Part shown: one piece after another, positions 7,488 to 16,796 of the stretch | Layout: each line of letters starts with the position of its first letter | Numbering within the stretch: position 1 is the stretch's first letter | Assembly: GCF_001940785.1 (NCBI RefSeq) | Contig: NZ_MSLS01000016.1 | Span: 50,805-87,631, forward strand | Length of the DNA: 36,827 nucleotides | Origin: Bacillus sp. MRMR6 | GTDB lineage: Bacteria; Bacillota; Bacilli; Bacillales; Cytobacillaceae | Direction: 5' to 3' | Position numbers and translations under genes: made by a program | The notes under the pieces: model-generated | Database searches by the model: none | What the model was told of the DNA's origin: nothing | Seen by the model: only the letters and a program-made list of their open reading frames with translations

Positions 7488-7698
7488 AAAATAGGTTTGG
7501 GATTTGGTCTAAAGACTCTCCTATCTCTGGGCTAAGTGTTAAATTTCCATAGTCATCTACAGTTGTTTGAACACCTTGAATCAATCCACTCTCTGTATCC
7601 ATTAGAGCTTTACGATAGGAAATCACTCTTCCTGAAGATGTCACAAAGTTAATAATTTCACCAAAATGATTACGGTGAATGGCTACTAATGTCTCCAC
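7486..7698 (-). CDS. DUF3892 domain-containing small protein
   Basis: The 70-residue protein (VAIHRNHFGEIINFVTSSGR near the start) matches the DUF3892 family of small Firmicutes proteins of unknown function. GTG at 7698 is used, seven bases behind a GGGGGG ribosome binding site. It is a soluble, acidic single domain lying downstream of and co-oriented with metA, but separated from it by the metA terminator. No function can be assigned. Confidence 0.75.
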   Translation of the reverse strand: METLVAIHRNHFGEIINFVTSSGRVISYRKALMDTESGLIQGVQTTVDDYGNLTLSPEIGESLDQIPNLF

Positions 7699-7777
7699 AA
7701 TGATCCCCCCTTCTTAGTTATTTTCTCTAACTTTAACCAATAATAAACTTGCTTTGGTTGGTTTGTTGGGAAAATGA

Positions 7778-7802
7778 TAAAAAAAACAGAGGGAGTCCTC
7801 TG
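7778..7802 (-). terminator. Rho-independent terminator of metA
   Basis: Read on the minus strand, CAGAGG-ACTC-CCTCTG (7787-7802) is followed by a run of T residues (A tract on the plus strand at 7778-7786). It lies 58 bases after the metA stop codon. Confidence 0.8.
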
Positions 7803-7859
7803 CTAGTTTTCTTCAATATCAATATCAAAATTTGATGACAGAACCTTCTTTTCGGGCCT

Positions 7860-8768
7860 TTAATCCCAATTAAATGGTGTCTCTTGATAGACATAATAGT
7901 TAAGCCAATTAGAAAAGAATAAATGGCCATGGGCACGCCAGCGGTTAACCGGAGGACGGCTCGGGTCATTATTTGGAAAATAGTTCACAGGAACATGGAT
8001 TTCCAGACCCTTATTTTTATCCCGAATATATTCCTGTGCCAAAGATTCTGATTCATATTCTAAATGTCCCGTAATCATAACATGCCTGCGATCCGTTGAG
8101 GCAATTAAAAGTGCACCTGCTTCTTCAGATGCTGCCAGAAGCTTTAACTTCGAATTCGCTTCAATCTCCCCGATTGATACATCGGTGTAACGAGAATGGG
8201 GAGCATAAAAATGATCATCAAATCCTCTCAGCAGGTTATCATTATAATCGGAAATTTGATGTGCATAGATTCCTGAACATTTTCTAGGCAGTTCATATTT
8301 ACCGATTCCATAGTGAAAGGATAGTGCTGCTTGCGCGCCCCAGCAAATATGTAATGTTGATGTAACGTTTTGTTTGGTCCATTCCATAATCTGAGTTAGC
8401 TCATTCCAATATTTCACCTCGTCAAAATCTAACAGTTCAACGGGTGCACCAGTAATAATCATGCCATCAAACTTTTGATTCTTAATCTCAGAGAAAGTTG
8501 TATAGAACTGTTCAAGATGTTGCTTGCTCGTATTAGTTGCCTCGTAGGAATTGGTTTTTAAAAATCTTACATTCACTTGCAGGGGACTGTTTCCCAAAAG
8601 TCTAAGAAGCTGTGTCTCTGCTTTTTCTTTCTCAGGCATTAAGTTCAGAATTAATATATTTAATGGTCTGATATCCTGGCAAACGGCTCTTTCATCATCC
8701 ATGATGAAAATATTCTCTTGCTCAAGTATTTCCCGTGCAGGCAGTAGCTTAGGGATATTAATAGGCAA
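7860..8768 (-). CDS. metA: homoserine O-acetyltransferase MetA (MetAA type)
   Basis: The 302-residue enzyme acylates homoserine in the first committed step of methionine synthesis. Key residues are in register: the nucleophile C142 ([11 protein letters not shown]), H235 and E237 (GHLEYES). Position 111 is Glu (APVELLDF); from characterised homologues such as B. cereus MetA, Glu111 gives acetyl-CoA use whereas Gly111 gives succinyl-CoA use, so acetyltransferase activity is predicted despite the usual 'succinyltransferase' label. Start is TTG at 8768, eight bases after GAGGAGG. The gene is divergent from the formate-THF ligase gene. No S-box riboswitch fold was seen in the short leader. After the TAA the same frame continues for 18 codons to a TAG. 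Confidence 0.93.
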   Translation of the reverse strand: MPINIPKLLPAREILEQENIFIMDDERAVCQDIRPLNILILNLMPEKEKAETQLLRLLGNSPLQVNVRFLKTNSYEATNTSKQHLEQFYTTFSEIKNQKFDGMIITGAPVELLDFDEVKYWNELTQIMEWTKQNVTSTLHICWGAQAALSFHYGIGKYELPRKCSGIYAHQISDYNDNLLRGFDDHFYAPHSRYTDVSIGEIEANSKLKLLAASEEAGALLIASTDRRHVMITGHLEYESESLAQEYIRDKNKGLEIHVPVNYFPNNDPSRPPVNRWRAHGHLFFSNWLNYYVYQETPFNWD

Positions 8769-8951
8769 GTGATCGACCTCCTCTAATAGGGTTGAAACCT
8801 AATTTTTAAAATATTTGGTATTTAATATTATAAACATTAACCTGAATTCAGAAAAGAATATTTTTTTGTTAAAAAAGTTACACGTGATAAATAGCTTATT
8901 TGTTACAATTATAGAGGCTTTTATTTTAACGTGAAATGCGAGGGGTTTGGA

Positions 8952-10640
8952 TTGCATATGAAAATGTCAGTAAAGTCAGATATTGAAATTGCCCAAGAGT
9001 CAACAATGCATCATATCGTTGATATCGCAGTAAAAGTTGGGTTATCAGAGGATGACCTTGAACTTTTCGGGAAGTACAAAGCAAAATTATCTAATGAGGC
9101 ACTTAACAAATTAAAAACAAATAAGGATGGAAAGATTATTCTTGTTACTTCGATTAACCCTACTCCTGCTGGAGAGGGTAAATCAACCGTTACCGTTGGA
9201 TTAGGAGATGCTTTCAATCGAATGGGCAAAAAGGTGATGATTGCCATGCGTGAACCCTCACTTGGCCCAACAATGGGTATTAAGGGCGGAGCGACTGGAG
9301 GCGGGTATTCTCAAGTATTGCCAATGGAGGATATTAATTTACACTTTACAGGTGATATACACGCCATTACGACGGCAAATAATGCACTTGCTGCACTGAT
9401 AGATAATCATTTACAACAAGGAAATGAACTTAAAATTGACCCTCGGCGTATTGTTTGGAGACGTGCACTCGATTTAAACGATCGAGCGCTAAGGAAGGTT
9501 ATGATCGGTCTTGGCGGCCCACTGCATGGAGTACCAAGAGAGGATGCTTTTGATATTACTGTTGCTTCAGAAATTATGGCCGTATTATGCTTGGCTTCTG
9601 ACTTAAAAGACTTAAAACTAAGATTATCTCGTATGGTTGTTGCCTATAATGATAAAAAAGAACCAATTACCGTTGGTGACCTTCGGGTGGAAGGTGCTCT
9701 AACCTTATTATTAAAGGATGCCATAAAACCAAATCTCGTACAAACGATCGAGCATACTCCTGCACTTGTCCATGGGGGACCGTTTGCAAATATCGCCCAT
9801 GGCTGTAACAGCGTAATTGCAACTCGTGCTGCGGCTAAACTTGCTGATTATGTGATAACAGAAGGCGGATTTGGTGCAGATTTAGGTGCAGAAAAATTTT
9901 TACATATTAAAGCTAGAAGTGCTGGAATCAAGCCGGAGGCGGTAGTGATCGTTGCCACGATTCGGGCATTAAAAATGCATGGCGGGGTACCAAAGCAGGA
10001 ATTATCAAAAGAAAATATTGCTTCACTGACGCTTGGTTTTTCAAATTTGCAAAAACATATTGAAACGATTAAGAGCTTCGGCCTTCCACTCGTAGTCGCA
10101 ATCAACAAGTTTATCACTGATACGGACTTAGAAGTTAAAACACTGCTTGAGTGGTGTGAGCGCGAAAATGTGCCTGTTTCCTTAACAGAGGTTTGGGAAA
10201 AAGGTGGAGAAGGCGGGAAAGAACTTGCTAAGACACTTTTATCTGTAATGGAAAAAGAGGAGAATAAGTTTCATCCGTTATATGAGTTGTCAGATTCTAT
10301 AGATCAAAAGGTAAGAACTATCGTTCAGAAGGTTTACGGTGGAAAGGATGTAGAATTCTCGTCTAAGGCTAAAAAACAGCTTATAGACTTTGAGAATTAT
10401 GGATGGTCGAACTTAGCTGTTTGTATGGCTAAATCACAATATTCTTTATCAGATGACCCTGCTAAGTTAGGCAGACCATCTGATTTTACAGTAACCGTAA
10501 GAGAATTTAAACCTTCGATTGGAGCAGGTTTTATAGTCGCATTAACAGGTGAGGTTATGACAATGCCAGGTCTTCCTAAAAGGCCGGCTGCATTGAACAT
10601 GGATGTAGATAACGAAGGAAATGCTCTTGGATTGTTCTAA
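8952..10640 (+). CDS. fhs: formate-tetrahydrofolate ligase
   Basis: This enzyme makes 10-formyl-THF from formate, ATP and tetrahydrofolate, feeding one-carbon units to purine and formyl-methionine synthesis. The roughly 562-residue chain carries the P-loop-like [19 protein letters not shown], the glycine-rich [19 protein letters not shown] and the family ending [16 protein letters not shown]. The start is uncertain: GAGGGG precedes TTG at 8952 by six bases (my choice), with in-frame ATGs at 8958 and 8964 further away; the upstream GTG at 8931 would place the ribosome binding site inside the gene. It is divergent from metA and followed after 14 bases by a small gene of unknown function. Confidence 0.93.
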   Translation: MHMKMSVKSDIEIAQESTMHHIVDIAVKVGLSEDDLELFGKYKAKLSNEALNKLKTNKDGKIILVTSINPTPAGEGKSTVTVGLGDAFNRMGKKVMIAMREPSLGPTMGIKGGATGGGYSQVLPMEDINLHFTGDIHAITTANNALAALIDNHLQQGNELKIDPRRIVWRRALDLNDRALRKVMIGLGGPLHGVPREDAFDITVASEIMAVLCLASDLKDLKLRLSRMVVAYNDKKEPITVGDLRVEGALTLLLKDAIKPNLVQTIEHTPALVHGGPFANIAHGCNSVIATRAAAKLADYVITEGGFGADLGAEKFLHIKARSAGIKPEAVVIVATIRALKMHGGVPKQELSKENIASLTLGFSNLQKHIETIKSFGLPLVVAINKFITDTDLEVKTLLEWCERENVPVSLTEVWEKGGEGGKELAKTLLSVMEKEENKFHPLYELSDSIDQKVRTIVQKVYGGKDVEFSSKAKKQLIDFENYGWSNLAVCMAKSQYSLSDDPAKLGRPSDFTVTVREFKPSIGAGFIVALTGEVMTMPGLPKRPAALNMDVDNEGNALGLF

Positions 10641-10654
10641 AATGGGGTGATGAT

Positions 10655-11185
10655 TTGTTTGACCCAACGGCCTTCGATAATATGAAGGTGGTAATTGAGG
10701 GTGCCTTGTATGATCTAGATCTTGAGGGAGAGATTGAAATTATCGACCGCAACGATCTCATGAACATGGCTAAAATGTCTCGGAGTTTTGATGTTTGCTT
10801 TAGGTTAGCTGACAAGTTTCCTCATAAAGGAACAGCTAAAATGGAAATAGAATCTAAGCTTAACAATCTTGCGTCGGAGCTGATGCAGAACGAGCATTTA
10901 AAGAGTCAGCAAGGCTGTCATCTAAGGCTGAATTTTTTTCATAAAGGGATAATCAATGAAGATTATTTAGATAGAATCAAACAAATTCTTGTGGAGATTT
11001 GGGGTGCAAATAGGAAGATCATTCATTCCGTTACGCTGATCCCTCCAGAAACAACTGCCAATCATACGATTACAATTGAATTTGATCGTATTGTCGGAGA
11101 GGAACAACTAGATGACATAATCGAAATGATTGATTTTATGGTGATAACCCTTCAAAAATTGCATGAAGAAGTGCCTGGAGTGTAA
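10655..11185 (+). CDS. conserved hypothetical protein downstream of fhs
   Basis: I do not recognise this 176-residue soluble protein. It has no signal peptide or membrane helix, an acidic first third, and a C-terminal half with alternating strands and helices (TIEFDRIVGEEQLDDIIEMI). Start is TTG at 10655 behind GGGGTGATGAT. Only 14 bases separate it from fhs, so co-transcription is likely, and the pair ends at a good terminator (11200-11234). A link to folate metabolism is possible from position alone. Confidence 0.7.
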   Translation: MFDPTAFDNMKVVIEGALYDLDLEGEIEIIDRNDLMNMAKMSRSFDVCFRLADKFPHKGTAKMEIESKLNNLASELMQNEHLKSQQGCHLRLNFFHKGIINEDYLDRIKQILVEIWGANRKIIHSVTLIPPETTANHTITIEFDRIVGEEQLDDIIEMIDFMVITLQKLHEEVPGV

Positions 11186-11199
11186 TTCCACCAAATACT

Positions 11200-11234
11200 A
11201 AAAACCAGCTTTTATAAAAATAGCTGGTTTTTTT
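11200..11234 (+). terminator. Rho-independent terminator after the fhs operon
   Basis: An 11-bp stem AAAAACCAGCT (11200-11210) / AGCTGGTTTTT (11222-11232) with a T run. Confidence 0.8.
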
Positions 11235-11331
11235 ATAATTTTTAATATTTACAATAGTCCGATTTAAAGGTACGATTGTTTCGACTAGATATTATGACCT
11301 CATACTAATTTACTTATAAGGGGAGATAACA

Positions 11332-12180
11332 TTGGTTAAAACAGCCTGGGTAACCGATAGTACTGCTTTCTTAGACGAAGATTTAAGAAGTCATCCTGAT
11401 TTGTATACTGTACCCCTAACGATTTTACTAGACGGTGAGGAATATGCAGATGGCATTGATTTAACAGCAGCACAGCTCTATGAAAGACTTAAGGACCTTA
11501 AATCTCCGCCAAAAACATCACAGCCTGCCGTAGGAGTATTCCAAGAATTATACGAAAGATTATCAAAGGATTATGACCAGGTAGTAGCGGTTCTCTTATC
11601 TGGAAAGCTGAGTGGCACCGTATCATCCAGTGAGCAGGCTGCTAAGCTGGTAGATATACCAGTTACCACAATCGATTCAAAAATTTTGACCTATCCGTTG
11701 TCTGCCTTATTAAAAAGAGGTATTGAATTATTTGAGAGTGGACAGAGTCTTGAGAAAGTCTTGGTACAATTGGAAACGCTAAAAGCAAGCAATGAGACTT
11801 ATGTTCTGATTGGGAGTCTAGAACAGCTTCATCGCAGCGGCAGAATGTCTGGACTGCAGTTTTTCCTAGGCAGTATGCTAAACGTAAAACCGATTATTGC
11901 AATTGAAGATGGGGTACTCTTAACAAAGGAAAAGGTTAGAAGCGAAAAGAAGGCTAAGGAAAAAATACTGGACTACCTAAGGTCATCTTACGAACAACAT
12001 AAATTTAAAGAAGTGTATATTCTATACGGTTTTCATGAAGAGGATGCAAATGAATGGAAATCGGAACTGGAGAAACAATATCCCGAATTAAAGGTAATTT
12101 GTTGTCCGTTGGGTGCTGTTATCGGAGTCCACGCCGGGGAGAACACACTTGGAATTAGCTGGCATAACGAATTGAAGTAA
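11332..12180 (+). CDS. DegV family protein (fatty-acid-binding, FakB-like)
   Basis: The 282-residue protein has the DegV fold. The N-terminal VTDSTAFL and TSQPAVGVF motifs and the central SGKLSGTVSSS and LHRSGRMSG motifs are family hallmarks. DegV proteins bind a fatty acid in a central cleft; in Firmicutes several act as FakB partners that present exogenous fatty acids to the kinase FakA. No FakA gene is nearby. Start is TTG at 11332 behind AAGGGGAGA. A second, clearly different DegV gene lies at 32511. Family certain, ligand inferred. Confidence 0.88.
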   Translation: MVKTAWVTDSTAFLDEDLRSHPDLYTVPLTILLDGEEYADGIDLTAAQLYERLKDLKSPPKTSQPAVGVFQELYERLSKDYDQVVAVLLSGKLSGTVSSSEQAAKLVDIPVTTIDSKILTYPLSALLKRGIELFESGQSLEKVLVQLETLKASNETYVLIGSLEQLHRSGRMSGLQFFLGSMLNVKPIIAIEDGVLLTKEKVRSEKKAKEKILDYLRSSYEQHKFKEVYILYGFHEEDANEWKSELEKQYPELKVICCPLGAVIGVHAGENTLGISWHNELK

Positions 12181-12210
12181 GAATAATATTTGTAATCATA
12201 TAAGTTTGCA

Positions 12211-12243
12211 AAAATAACCTCAAAGTCTTCGGGGTTATTTTTT
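12211..12243 (+). terminator. terminator after the first degV gene
   Basis: AAAATAACC (12211-12219) pairs with GGTTATTTT with a T run through 12243, 30 bases after the stop codon. Confidence 0.7.
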
Positions 12244-12292
12244 GTGCGCCTTTCATGGTAAAATACAACGATAAAGGTAGGTGTTTACAATC

Positions 12293-12943
12293 ATGCTTAA
12301 TCGAATAATTGAACAAACAGAAATATATGTCCGGAATGAACTAGGCGAAGATGCAACAGGTCACGATTGGTACCATGTAGACCGTGTTCGGCAAAACGCA
12401 TTACATATTTGTAGAAAAGAAGGAGCAGGTGACCCATTTATTATTGAAATGGCTGCTCTACTTCATGATATTCCTGATGAAAAGCTTAATGATAATATAG
12501 AGACAGGAAAAGCAAAGCTCGATTCTTTTCTTCAAACCATTGCGATGCCTGAAGAGATTCAAAGCTCTATTGTTCAAATAATCGAGTCAATTAGTTTTAA
12601 AGGTGGAAGAAAAATTGAACTTCAGACCATCGAGTCAAAAATAGTCCAGGACGCCGACCGTTTAGATGCTATAGGGGCTATAGGAATTGCTAGAGCTTTT
12701 GCTTACGGCGGGAAGAAAGGACAACCTATCTATGACCCCAATCTAAAGGTCAGAGATGAAATGAGTTTAGAAGAATATCGAAAGGGTAAGTCATCGAGCG
12801 TGCACCATTTTTATGAGAAACTATTAAAGCTAAAGGATTTACTAAATACAAAATCAGCGAAGGAAATGGCAGAGAGCCGTCACCAAATGATGGTTTTATT
12901 CTTAGAACAATTCTATCAAGAATGGGATGGTCACAACCGATGA
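12293..12943 (+). CDS. ypgQ: HD-domain phosphohydrolase YpgQ
   Basis: The 216-residue protein has the HD superfamily metal-binding residues: GHDWYHVDR (first His), LLHDIPDE (the HD pair) and QDADRLDAIG (distal Asp). It resembles B. subtilis YpgQ, a manganese-dependent HD hydrolase reported to cleave nucleoside triphosphates to monophosphate plus pyrophosphate. ATG at 12293 lies nine bases behind AGGTAGGTG; the upstream GTG at 12281 would include that site. The stop overlaps the ABC-F start (ATGA), and ypgR follows one gene later, so a ypgQ - ABC-F - ypgR operon is likely. Confidence 0.88.
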   Translation: MLNRIIEQTEIYVRNELGEDATGHDWYHVDRVRQNALHICRKEGAGDPFIIEMAALLHDIPDEKLNDNIETGKAKLDSFLQTIAMPEEIQSSIVQIIESISFKGGRKIELQTIESKIVQDADRLDAIGAIGIARAFAYGGKKGQPIYDPNLKVRDEMSLEEYRKGKSSSVHHFYEKLLKLKDLLNTKSAKEMAESRHQMMVLFLEQFYQEWDGHNR

Positions 12944-14829
12944 AAATGCTCACAGTAGATAACTTGTCAAAAACCTACGGGGAGAAACAACTGTTTAATA
13001 ATATTTCGATTACCATAGGTGAAAAAGAGCGTGTCGGCTTAATTGGTATAAATGGGACGGGCAAATCTTCGTTATTAAAAATTATTGCCGGTCTGGACCA
13101 GCCTGATGAAGGAAAAATAATCACTAGTAAAGATTACTCCATTTCCTACCTTGACCAACAGCCAGAATTAGATTTTGAGAAAACAGTGCTTGAACAAGTC
13201 TTTCACGGTGAGGCACCTATTTTAAAGCTTATGCGGGAATATGAAAATACACTTTTGAAGCTAAATGATTCTCCTGGCGATGTGGGAATACAAGAAGAGC
13301 TGTTTCGTATACAAAAACAAATGGATGCTTTAAATGCCTGGGACGCTAGCACAAATGCCAAAACAATCTTAATGAAACTTGGTATAGAGGATTTTACAAA
13401 GAAAGTTGGAGAAATGTCGGGAGGACAAAAAAAGCGGGTTGCCTTAGCGCAGGTGCTAATAGCAGAGCCCGATTTACTGATTCTTGACGAGCCTACAAAC
13501 CATCTTGATTTTGATTCAGTAAAATGGCTGGAGGAATATCTTAGCAGATATAGCGGCTCTATTTTGCTCGTCTCGCATGACCGCTACTTTTTAGACAGGG
13601 TTACAAATAGAATGTTTGAATTAGATGGTGGTAACATTTATAGCTACAAGGGGAACTATGCAGCTTTCTTAGAAGCAAAAGCAATACGAGAAGAGAATGA
13701 AGCTGCAACCTTTGAAAAGAGAAAGAATCTTTTTAGACGAGAACTAGAGTGGATGAGACGAGGGGCTAAAGCGAGAACTACTAAGCAGAAAGCGCGCATC
13801 CAACGTTTTGAAACTCTTGAAGAGAAGGTTTCTGCTGGGAAAACAACAGGTGAGAAGGTGGATATATCACTAAACGGCAGTCGTCTCGGAAAGCAAGTTT
13901 TTGAACTTAAGGATGCAGCCAAATCCTACGGAGAAAAAACAATTCTAAAACATTTTGATTTGCTGGTAAAGCCAGGTGATCGTCTTGGAATAATAGGCAG
14001 AAACGGGACTGGTAAGTCGACGCTATTAAATATCTTTGCTAAAAAAATCCATCTTGATGATGGTGAGTTCAATATGGGCCAAACGGTCAAAATTGCTTAC
14101 TATACCCAGGAAAGCGAAGATATGGACGAAAATAAAAGAATGATTGAGTATATTAAAGAGACGGCAGAGGTCGTTGAAACATCTGATGGAAAAACGATAT
14201 CGGCAGCACTTATGCTAGAGCGTTTCTTGTTCCCTCCATTTTCACATGGAACACCTATCAGGAAGTTATCAGGAGGAGAAAAACGACGCCTATATTTATT
14301 GAAATTATTAATGACAGCACCTAATGTTCTCCTACTCGACGAGCCCACCAATGATCTTGATACTCAAACACTAACGGTTCTTGAGGATTATCTTGATGAG
14401 TTTCCTGGAGTGGTAATTACAGTATCCCATGATCGATATTTCCTAGATAAAGTGGTAGATCAACTTCTTGTATTAAGAGGTAAGGGGGAAATTGAAACTT
14501 TTTTTGGGAATTATAGCGAGTATCTCGAAAAAGAATCAATTACCGAAGTCCAAAAGAAATCAGCCATAGAGCCGCAAAGTTTTAAAGCTCCAGAAAAAGA
14601 GAAAAAGAAAAAAATGACTTATAAGGAGAAAAATGAATGGGCTGAAATTGACGAAGTGATTAGTAAAACTGAAGAAAGGCTAGAGGAAGTTGCTGTGGAA
14701 ATAGGAAATACAGGGAGTGACTTTACTAAAGCACAAGATTTAATGAAGTTGGAAGCTGAATTAAACGAAAAGCTTGAATATTTAATTGAAAGATGGTCTT
14801 ATTTAGCCGAGCTGGCAGAGAATGAGTAA
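12940..14829 (+). CDS. yfmR: ABC-F translation factor, YfmR/Uup type
   Basis: The 629-residue protein has two ABC ATPase domains and no membrane segments, as in ABC-F proteins that act on the ribosome. Domain 1 has Walker A GINGTGKSS (near residue 35), signature MSGGQKKR (about 159) and Walker B ILDEPTNHLD (about 181); an arginine/lysine-rich P-site-tRNA-interaction linker follows (about 240-310). Domain 2 has GRNGTGKST (about 354), LSGGEKRR (about 443) and LLDEPTNDLD (about 464). The C-terminal 90 residues are a charged coiled coil, the Uup-type extension. Length and ending fit B. subtilis YfmR, which relieves ribosome stalling together with EF-P. The ATG overlaps the ypgQ stop by four bases (ATGA), so translation may be coupled. 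Confidence 0.9.
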   Translation: MKMLTVDNLSKTYGEKQLFNNISITIGEKERVGLIGINGTGKSSLLKIIAGLDQPDEGKIITSKDYSISYLDQQPELDFEKTVLEQVFHGEAPILKLMREYENTLLKLNDSPGDVGIQEELFRIQKQMDALNAWDASTNAKTILMKLGIEDFTKKVGEMSGGQKKRVALAQVLIAEPDLLILDEPTNHLDFDSVKWLEEYLSRYSGSILLVSHDRYFLDRVTNRMFELDGGNIYSYKGNYAAFLEAKAIREENEAATFEKRKNLFRRELEWMRRGAKARTTKQKARIQRFETLEEKVSAGKTTGEKVDISLNGSRLGKQVFELKDAAKSYGEKTILKHFDLLVKPGDRLGIIGRNGTGKSTLLNIFAKKIHLDDGEFNMGQTVKIAYYTQESEDMDENKRMIEYIKETAEVVETSDGKTISAALMLERFLFPPFSHGTPIRKLSGGEKRRLYLLKLLMTAPNVLLLDEPTNDLDTQTLTVLEDYLDEFPGVVITVSHDRYFLDKVVDQLLVLRGKGEIETFFGNYSEYLEKESITEVQKKSAIEPQSFKAPEKEKKKKMTYKEKNEWAEIDEVISKTEERLEEVAVEIGNTGSDFTKAQDLMKLEAELNEKLEYLIERWSYLAELAENE

Positions 14830-14853
14830 AAGTCTAAAGAAATAGGTGATACA

Positions 14854-15990
14854 TTGAGAATTAAGGCGATAGAACCAACACCAAGTCCGAATACGATGAA
14901 AATTATCTTAACCGAGGAACTTCCTTTTGGAAAGAGCAATAACTATAAGAAAGATACTGCTGCTGGGGCTCCGCCCGGCATTCAAGCTATTCTCAAAATA
15001 GACGGAATAAAAGGGGTATATCATGTAGCTGATTTCCTTGCAATTGAGAGAAATGCAAAATTTGATTGGAAAGATTTATTGCCTCAAGTCCGGCAAGCAT
15101 TTGGGGAAAAGACGGAAGCTTTAGAAGAAGCTTTAAATCAAATGGATGAACACTTTGGTGAAGTTAAGGTTGAGGTGCAGATGTTTAAAGACATTCCTCT
15201 GCAAGTCAAATTAACGGACGGCACCACTGAAAAGAGATTTGGAATGCCTGAATACTTTTTGAACGCTAGAGAAAGGGCGCAATTACCAGAGGAGAATTAT
15301 ATCCTATTAAGAAGGTGGAAAAATCTAGGTGTTCGATATGGGGACTTTGACCAGATTGGACAGGAAGTAATGGAGGAACTGATTGCCGCCTATCCAAAAG
15401 AAAGACTTGAGGAACTAGTATCTAAAGCCATGGCCTTAGTAACGCCTAGGAAAGAAATAACCAGAAAGACAAGGAAGAAGGTCTCTTTAGAAGCATTGGA
15501 AAATCCAGATTGGCAAATTCGCTATCAGCTTCTAGAGCAAATGGATGATCCAGAGTTAGAGGATCTGCCTGTATTAGAAAAGGCTTTAGCTGATAACAAG
15601 CCGTCTATTCGCCGGCTTGCTACAGTTTACCTTGGTATGATTAAGGATAAGGCCGTATTACCACTATTGTATAAAGCTCTTAAGGATAAAACCGTTACGG
15701 TTAGGAGGACCTCAGGTGACTGTTTATCAGATTTAGGTTTCCCTGAAGCAACTGAGGAAATGGCAATTGCTCTGAAAGATCCAAGTAAATTAGTGCGCTG
15801 GCGGGCCGCAATGTTTCTATATGAAGTTGCTGGTGATCAAGTACTTCCAGCATTAATTGAGGCTGAGAATGATCCGGAATTTGAAGTTGCATTACAAATA
15901 AAAATGGCAATTGAACGTATCCAAGTCGGCGGTGAAGCCAAAGGCTCAGTTTGGAAACAAATGACTGAAGCAAGAAATACTGACAGCTAG
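14854..15990 (+). CDS. ypgR: conserved virulence factor C-like protein YpgR (NifU-N and HEAT repeats)
   Basis: The 378-residue protein begins with a NifU/Nfu N-terminal scaffold domain (IEPTPSPNTMKIIL through about residue 85), then a middle region typical of the CvfC/YpgR family, then HEAT/PBS-lyase-like repeats (about 205-365) with recurring blocks such as ALADNKPSIRRLATVYLGMI and ALKDKTVTVRRTSGDCLSDL. It resembles Staphylococcus 'conserved virulence factor C' and B. subtilis YpgR; the molecular role is unknown. Start is TTG at 14854 behind AATAGGTGA, 24 bases after the ABC-F gene, so it belongs to the same operon. Confidence 0.88.
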   Translation: MRIKAIEPTPSPNTMKIILTEELPFGKSNNYKKDTAAGAPPGIQAILKIDGIKGVYHVADFLAIERNAKFDWKDLLPQVRQAFGEKTEALEEALNQMDEHFGEVKVEVQMFKDIPLQVKLTDGTTEKRFGMPEYFLNARERAQLPEENYILLRRWKNLGVRYGDFDQIGQEVMEELIAAYPKERLEELVSKAMALVTPRKEITRKTRKKVSLEALENPDWQIRYQLLEQMDDPELEDLPVLEKALADNKPSIRRLATVYLGMIKDKAVLPLLYKALKDKTVTVRRTSGDCLSDLGFPEATEEMAIALKDPSKLVRWRAAMFLYEVAGDQVLPALIEAENDPEFEVALQIKMAIERIQVGGEAKGSVWKQMTEARNTDS

Positions 15991-16071
15991 TTTTAAATTA
16001 GTAGTAGTAATTGCATTGTTAACATTAATTATAGTATGCTATGCACAACAAGCAAGAATGGGGGAAAGGTT

Positions 16072-16506
16072 ATGTCAATGGCATATGAAGAATATATGCG
16101 TCAAATGGTATTACCAATGCGCGAGGAGCTTACAAGAGCAGGATTCACTGAATTACTTACACCGGATAGTGTAGAAGAGTTTATGGAAAAGGTTAGTGGA
16201 ACAACACTGGTTGTTGTTAACTCTGTTTGTGGATGTGCAGCTGGGTTAGCTAGACCTGCAGCGACACAGGCAGTACTAAACAGTGAGAAAAAGCCAAACC
16301 ATCTGATAACCGTATTTGCTGGTCAAGATAAGGAAGCTACGGCTAAAATGCGTGAGTATTTCGATGGGGTCGAACCATCATCACCTTCAATGGCATTATT
16401 AAAGGATAATCAGGTGGTTCATTTTATCCCGAGACATGATATTGAGGGTATGCCTATGGAAGCTGTGATGCAAAATTTATTGTCTGCATTTGAATCGAAT
16501 TGTTAA
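16072..16506 (+). CDS. brxA: bacilliredoxin BrxA (YphP)
   Basis: The 144-residue thioredoxin-fold protein removes bacillithiol from S-bacillithiolated proteins after oxidative stress. The redox motif is CGC (C53-G-C55 in NSVCGCAAGLARP), as in B. subtilis YphP/BrxA, and length matches exactly when translation begins at the ATG at 16072 (MSMAYEEYMRQ). A second ATG at 16078 has better spacing from GGGGGAAAGG, so the true start could be two codons later. It is a single gene ending at a terminator (16505-16534). This supports a bacillithiol-producing host. Confidence 0.93.
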   Translation: MSMAYEEYMRQMVLPMREELTRAGFTELLTPDSVEEFMEKVSGTTLVVVNSVCGCAAGLARPAATQAVLNSEKKPNHLITVFAGQDKEATAKMREYFDGVEPSSPSMALLKDNQVVHFIPRHDIEGMPMEAVMQNLLSAFESNC

Positions 16507-16534
16507 AAAGGTGTCTAATGACATCTTTTTTTTT
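16505..16534 (+). terminator. Rho-independent terminator of brxA
   Basis: A roughly 11-bp stem (16505-16515 with 16520-16530, one wobble) is followed by a run of nine T residues. Confidence 0.75.
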
Positions 16535-16603
16535 GGCTAATAGGAAAGTATAAATTTTTTGAAATTTATACTTTCCTAAACTCATAAGTGGACACTCGCC
16601 TTA
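16528..16603. repeat. dispersed hairpin repeat, copy A
   Basis: This copy shares its first 26 bases (through AGGAAAGTATAA) exactly with copy B at 23950-23975, and the later blocks CATAAG and CACTCGCCTTA are shared too. Here the core is a perfect 17-bp inverted repeat (16541-16557 with 16562-16578) with a 4-base loop. No gene is encoded. It looks like a Bacillus intergenic repeat element. Confidence 0.75.
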
Positions 16604-16796
16604 AACGATTATTATAACCTTGGAATGCTTATCTAATACCACTTTAACGTTCACCGTAGAAAAACGGCAAAGTTCCATTATGGTATCCTTGAAAAAGAAA
16701 CGATTATAGTCAAAAGTTTTTCCATTTTTCTCAAAAAAGAAGTATAATATTTTGTAAGAATCAAAATTATTTACTTCAATGATAGAGGGGATACCG

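Noticed and set aside
8769..8951. Possible SAM (S-box) riboswitch in the metA leader
   Set aside because: The intergenic region is short and AT-rich and shows none of the conserved S-box helices; no T-box pattern either.
9848..10117. Minus-strand frame inside fhs
   Set aside because: It is the antisense shadow of a highly conserved enzyme gene, with no start signals of its own.
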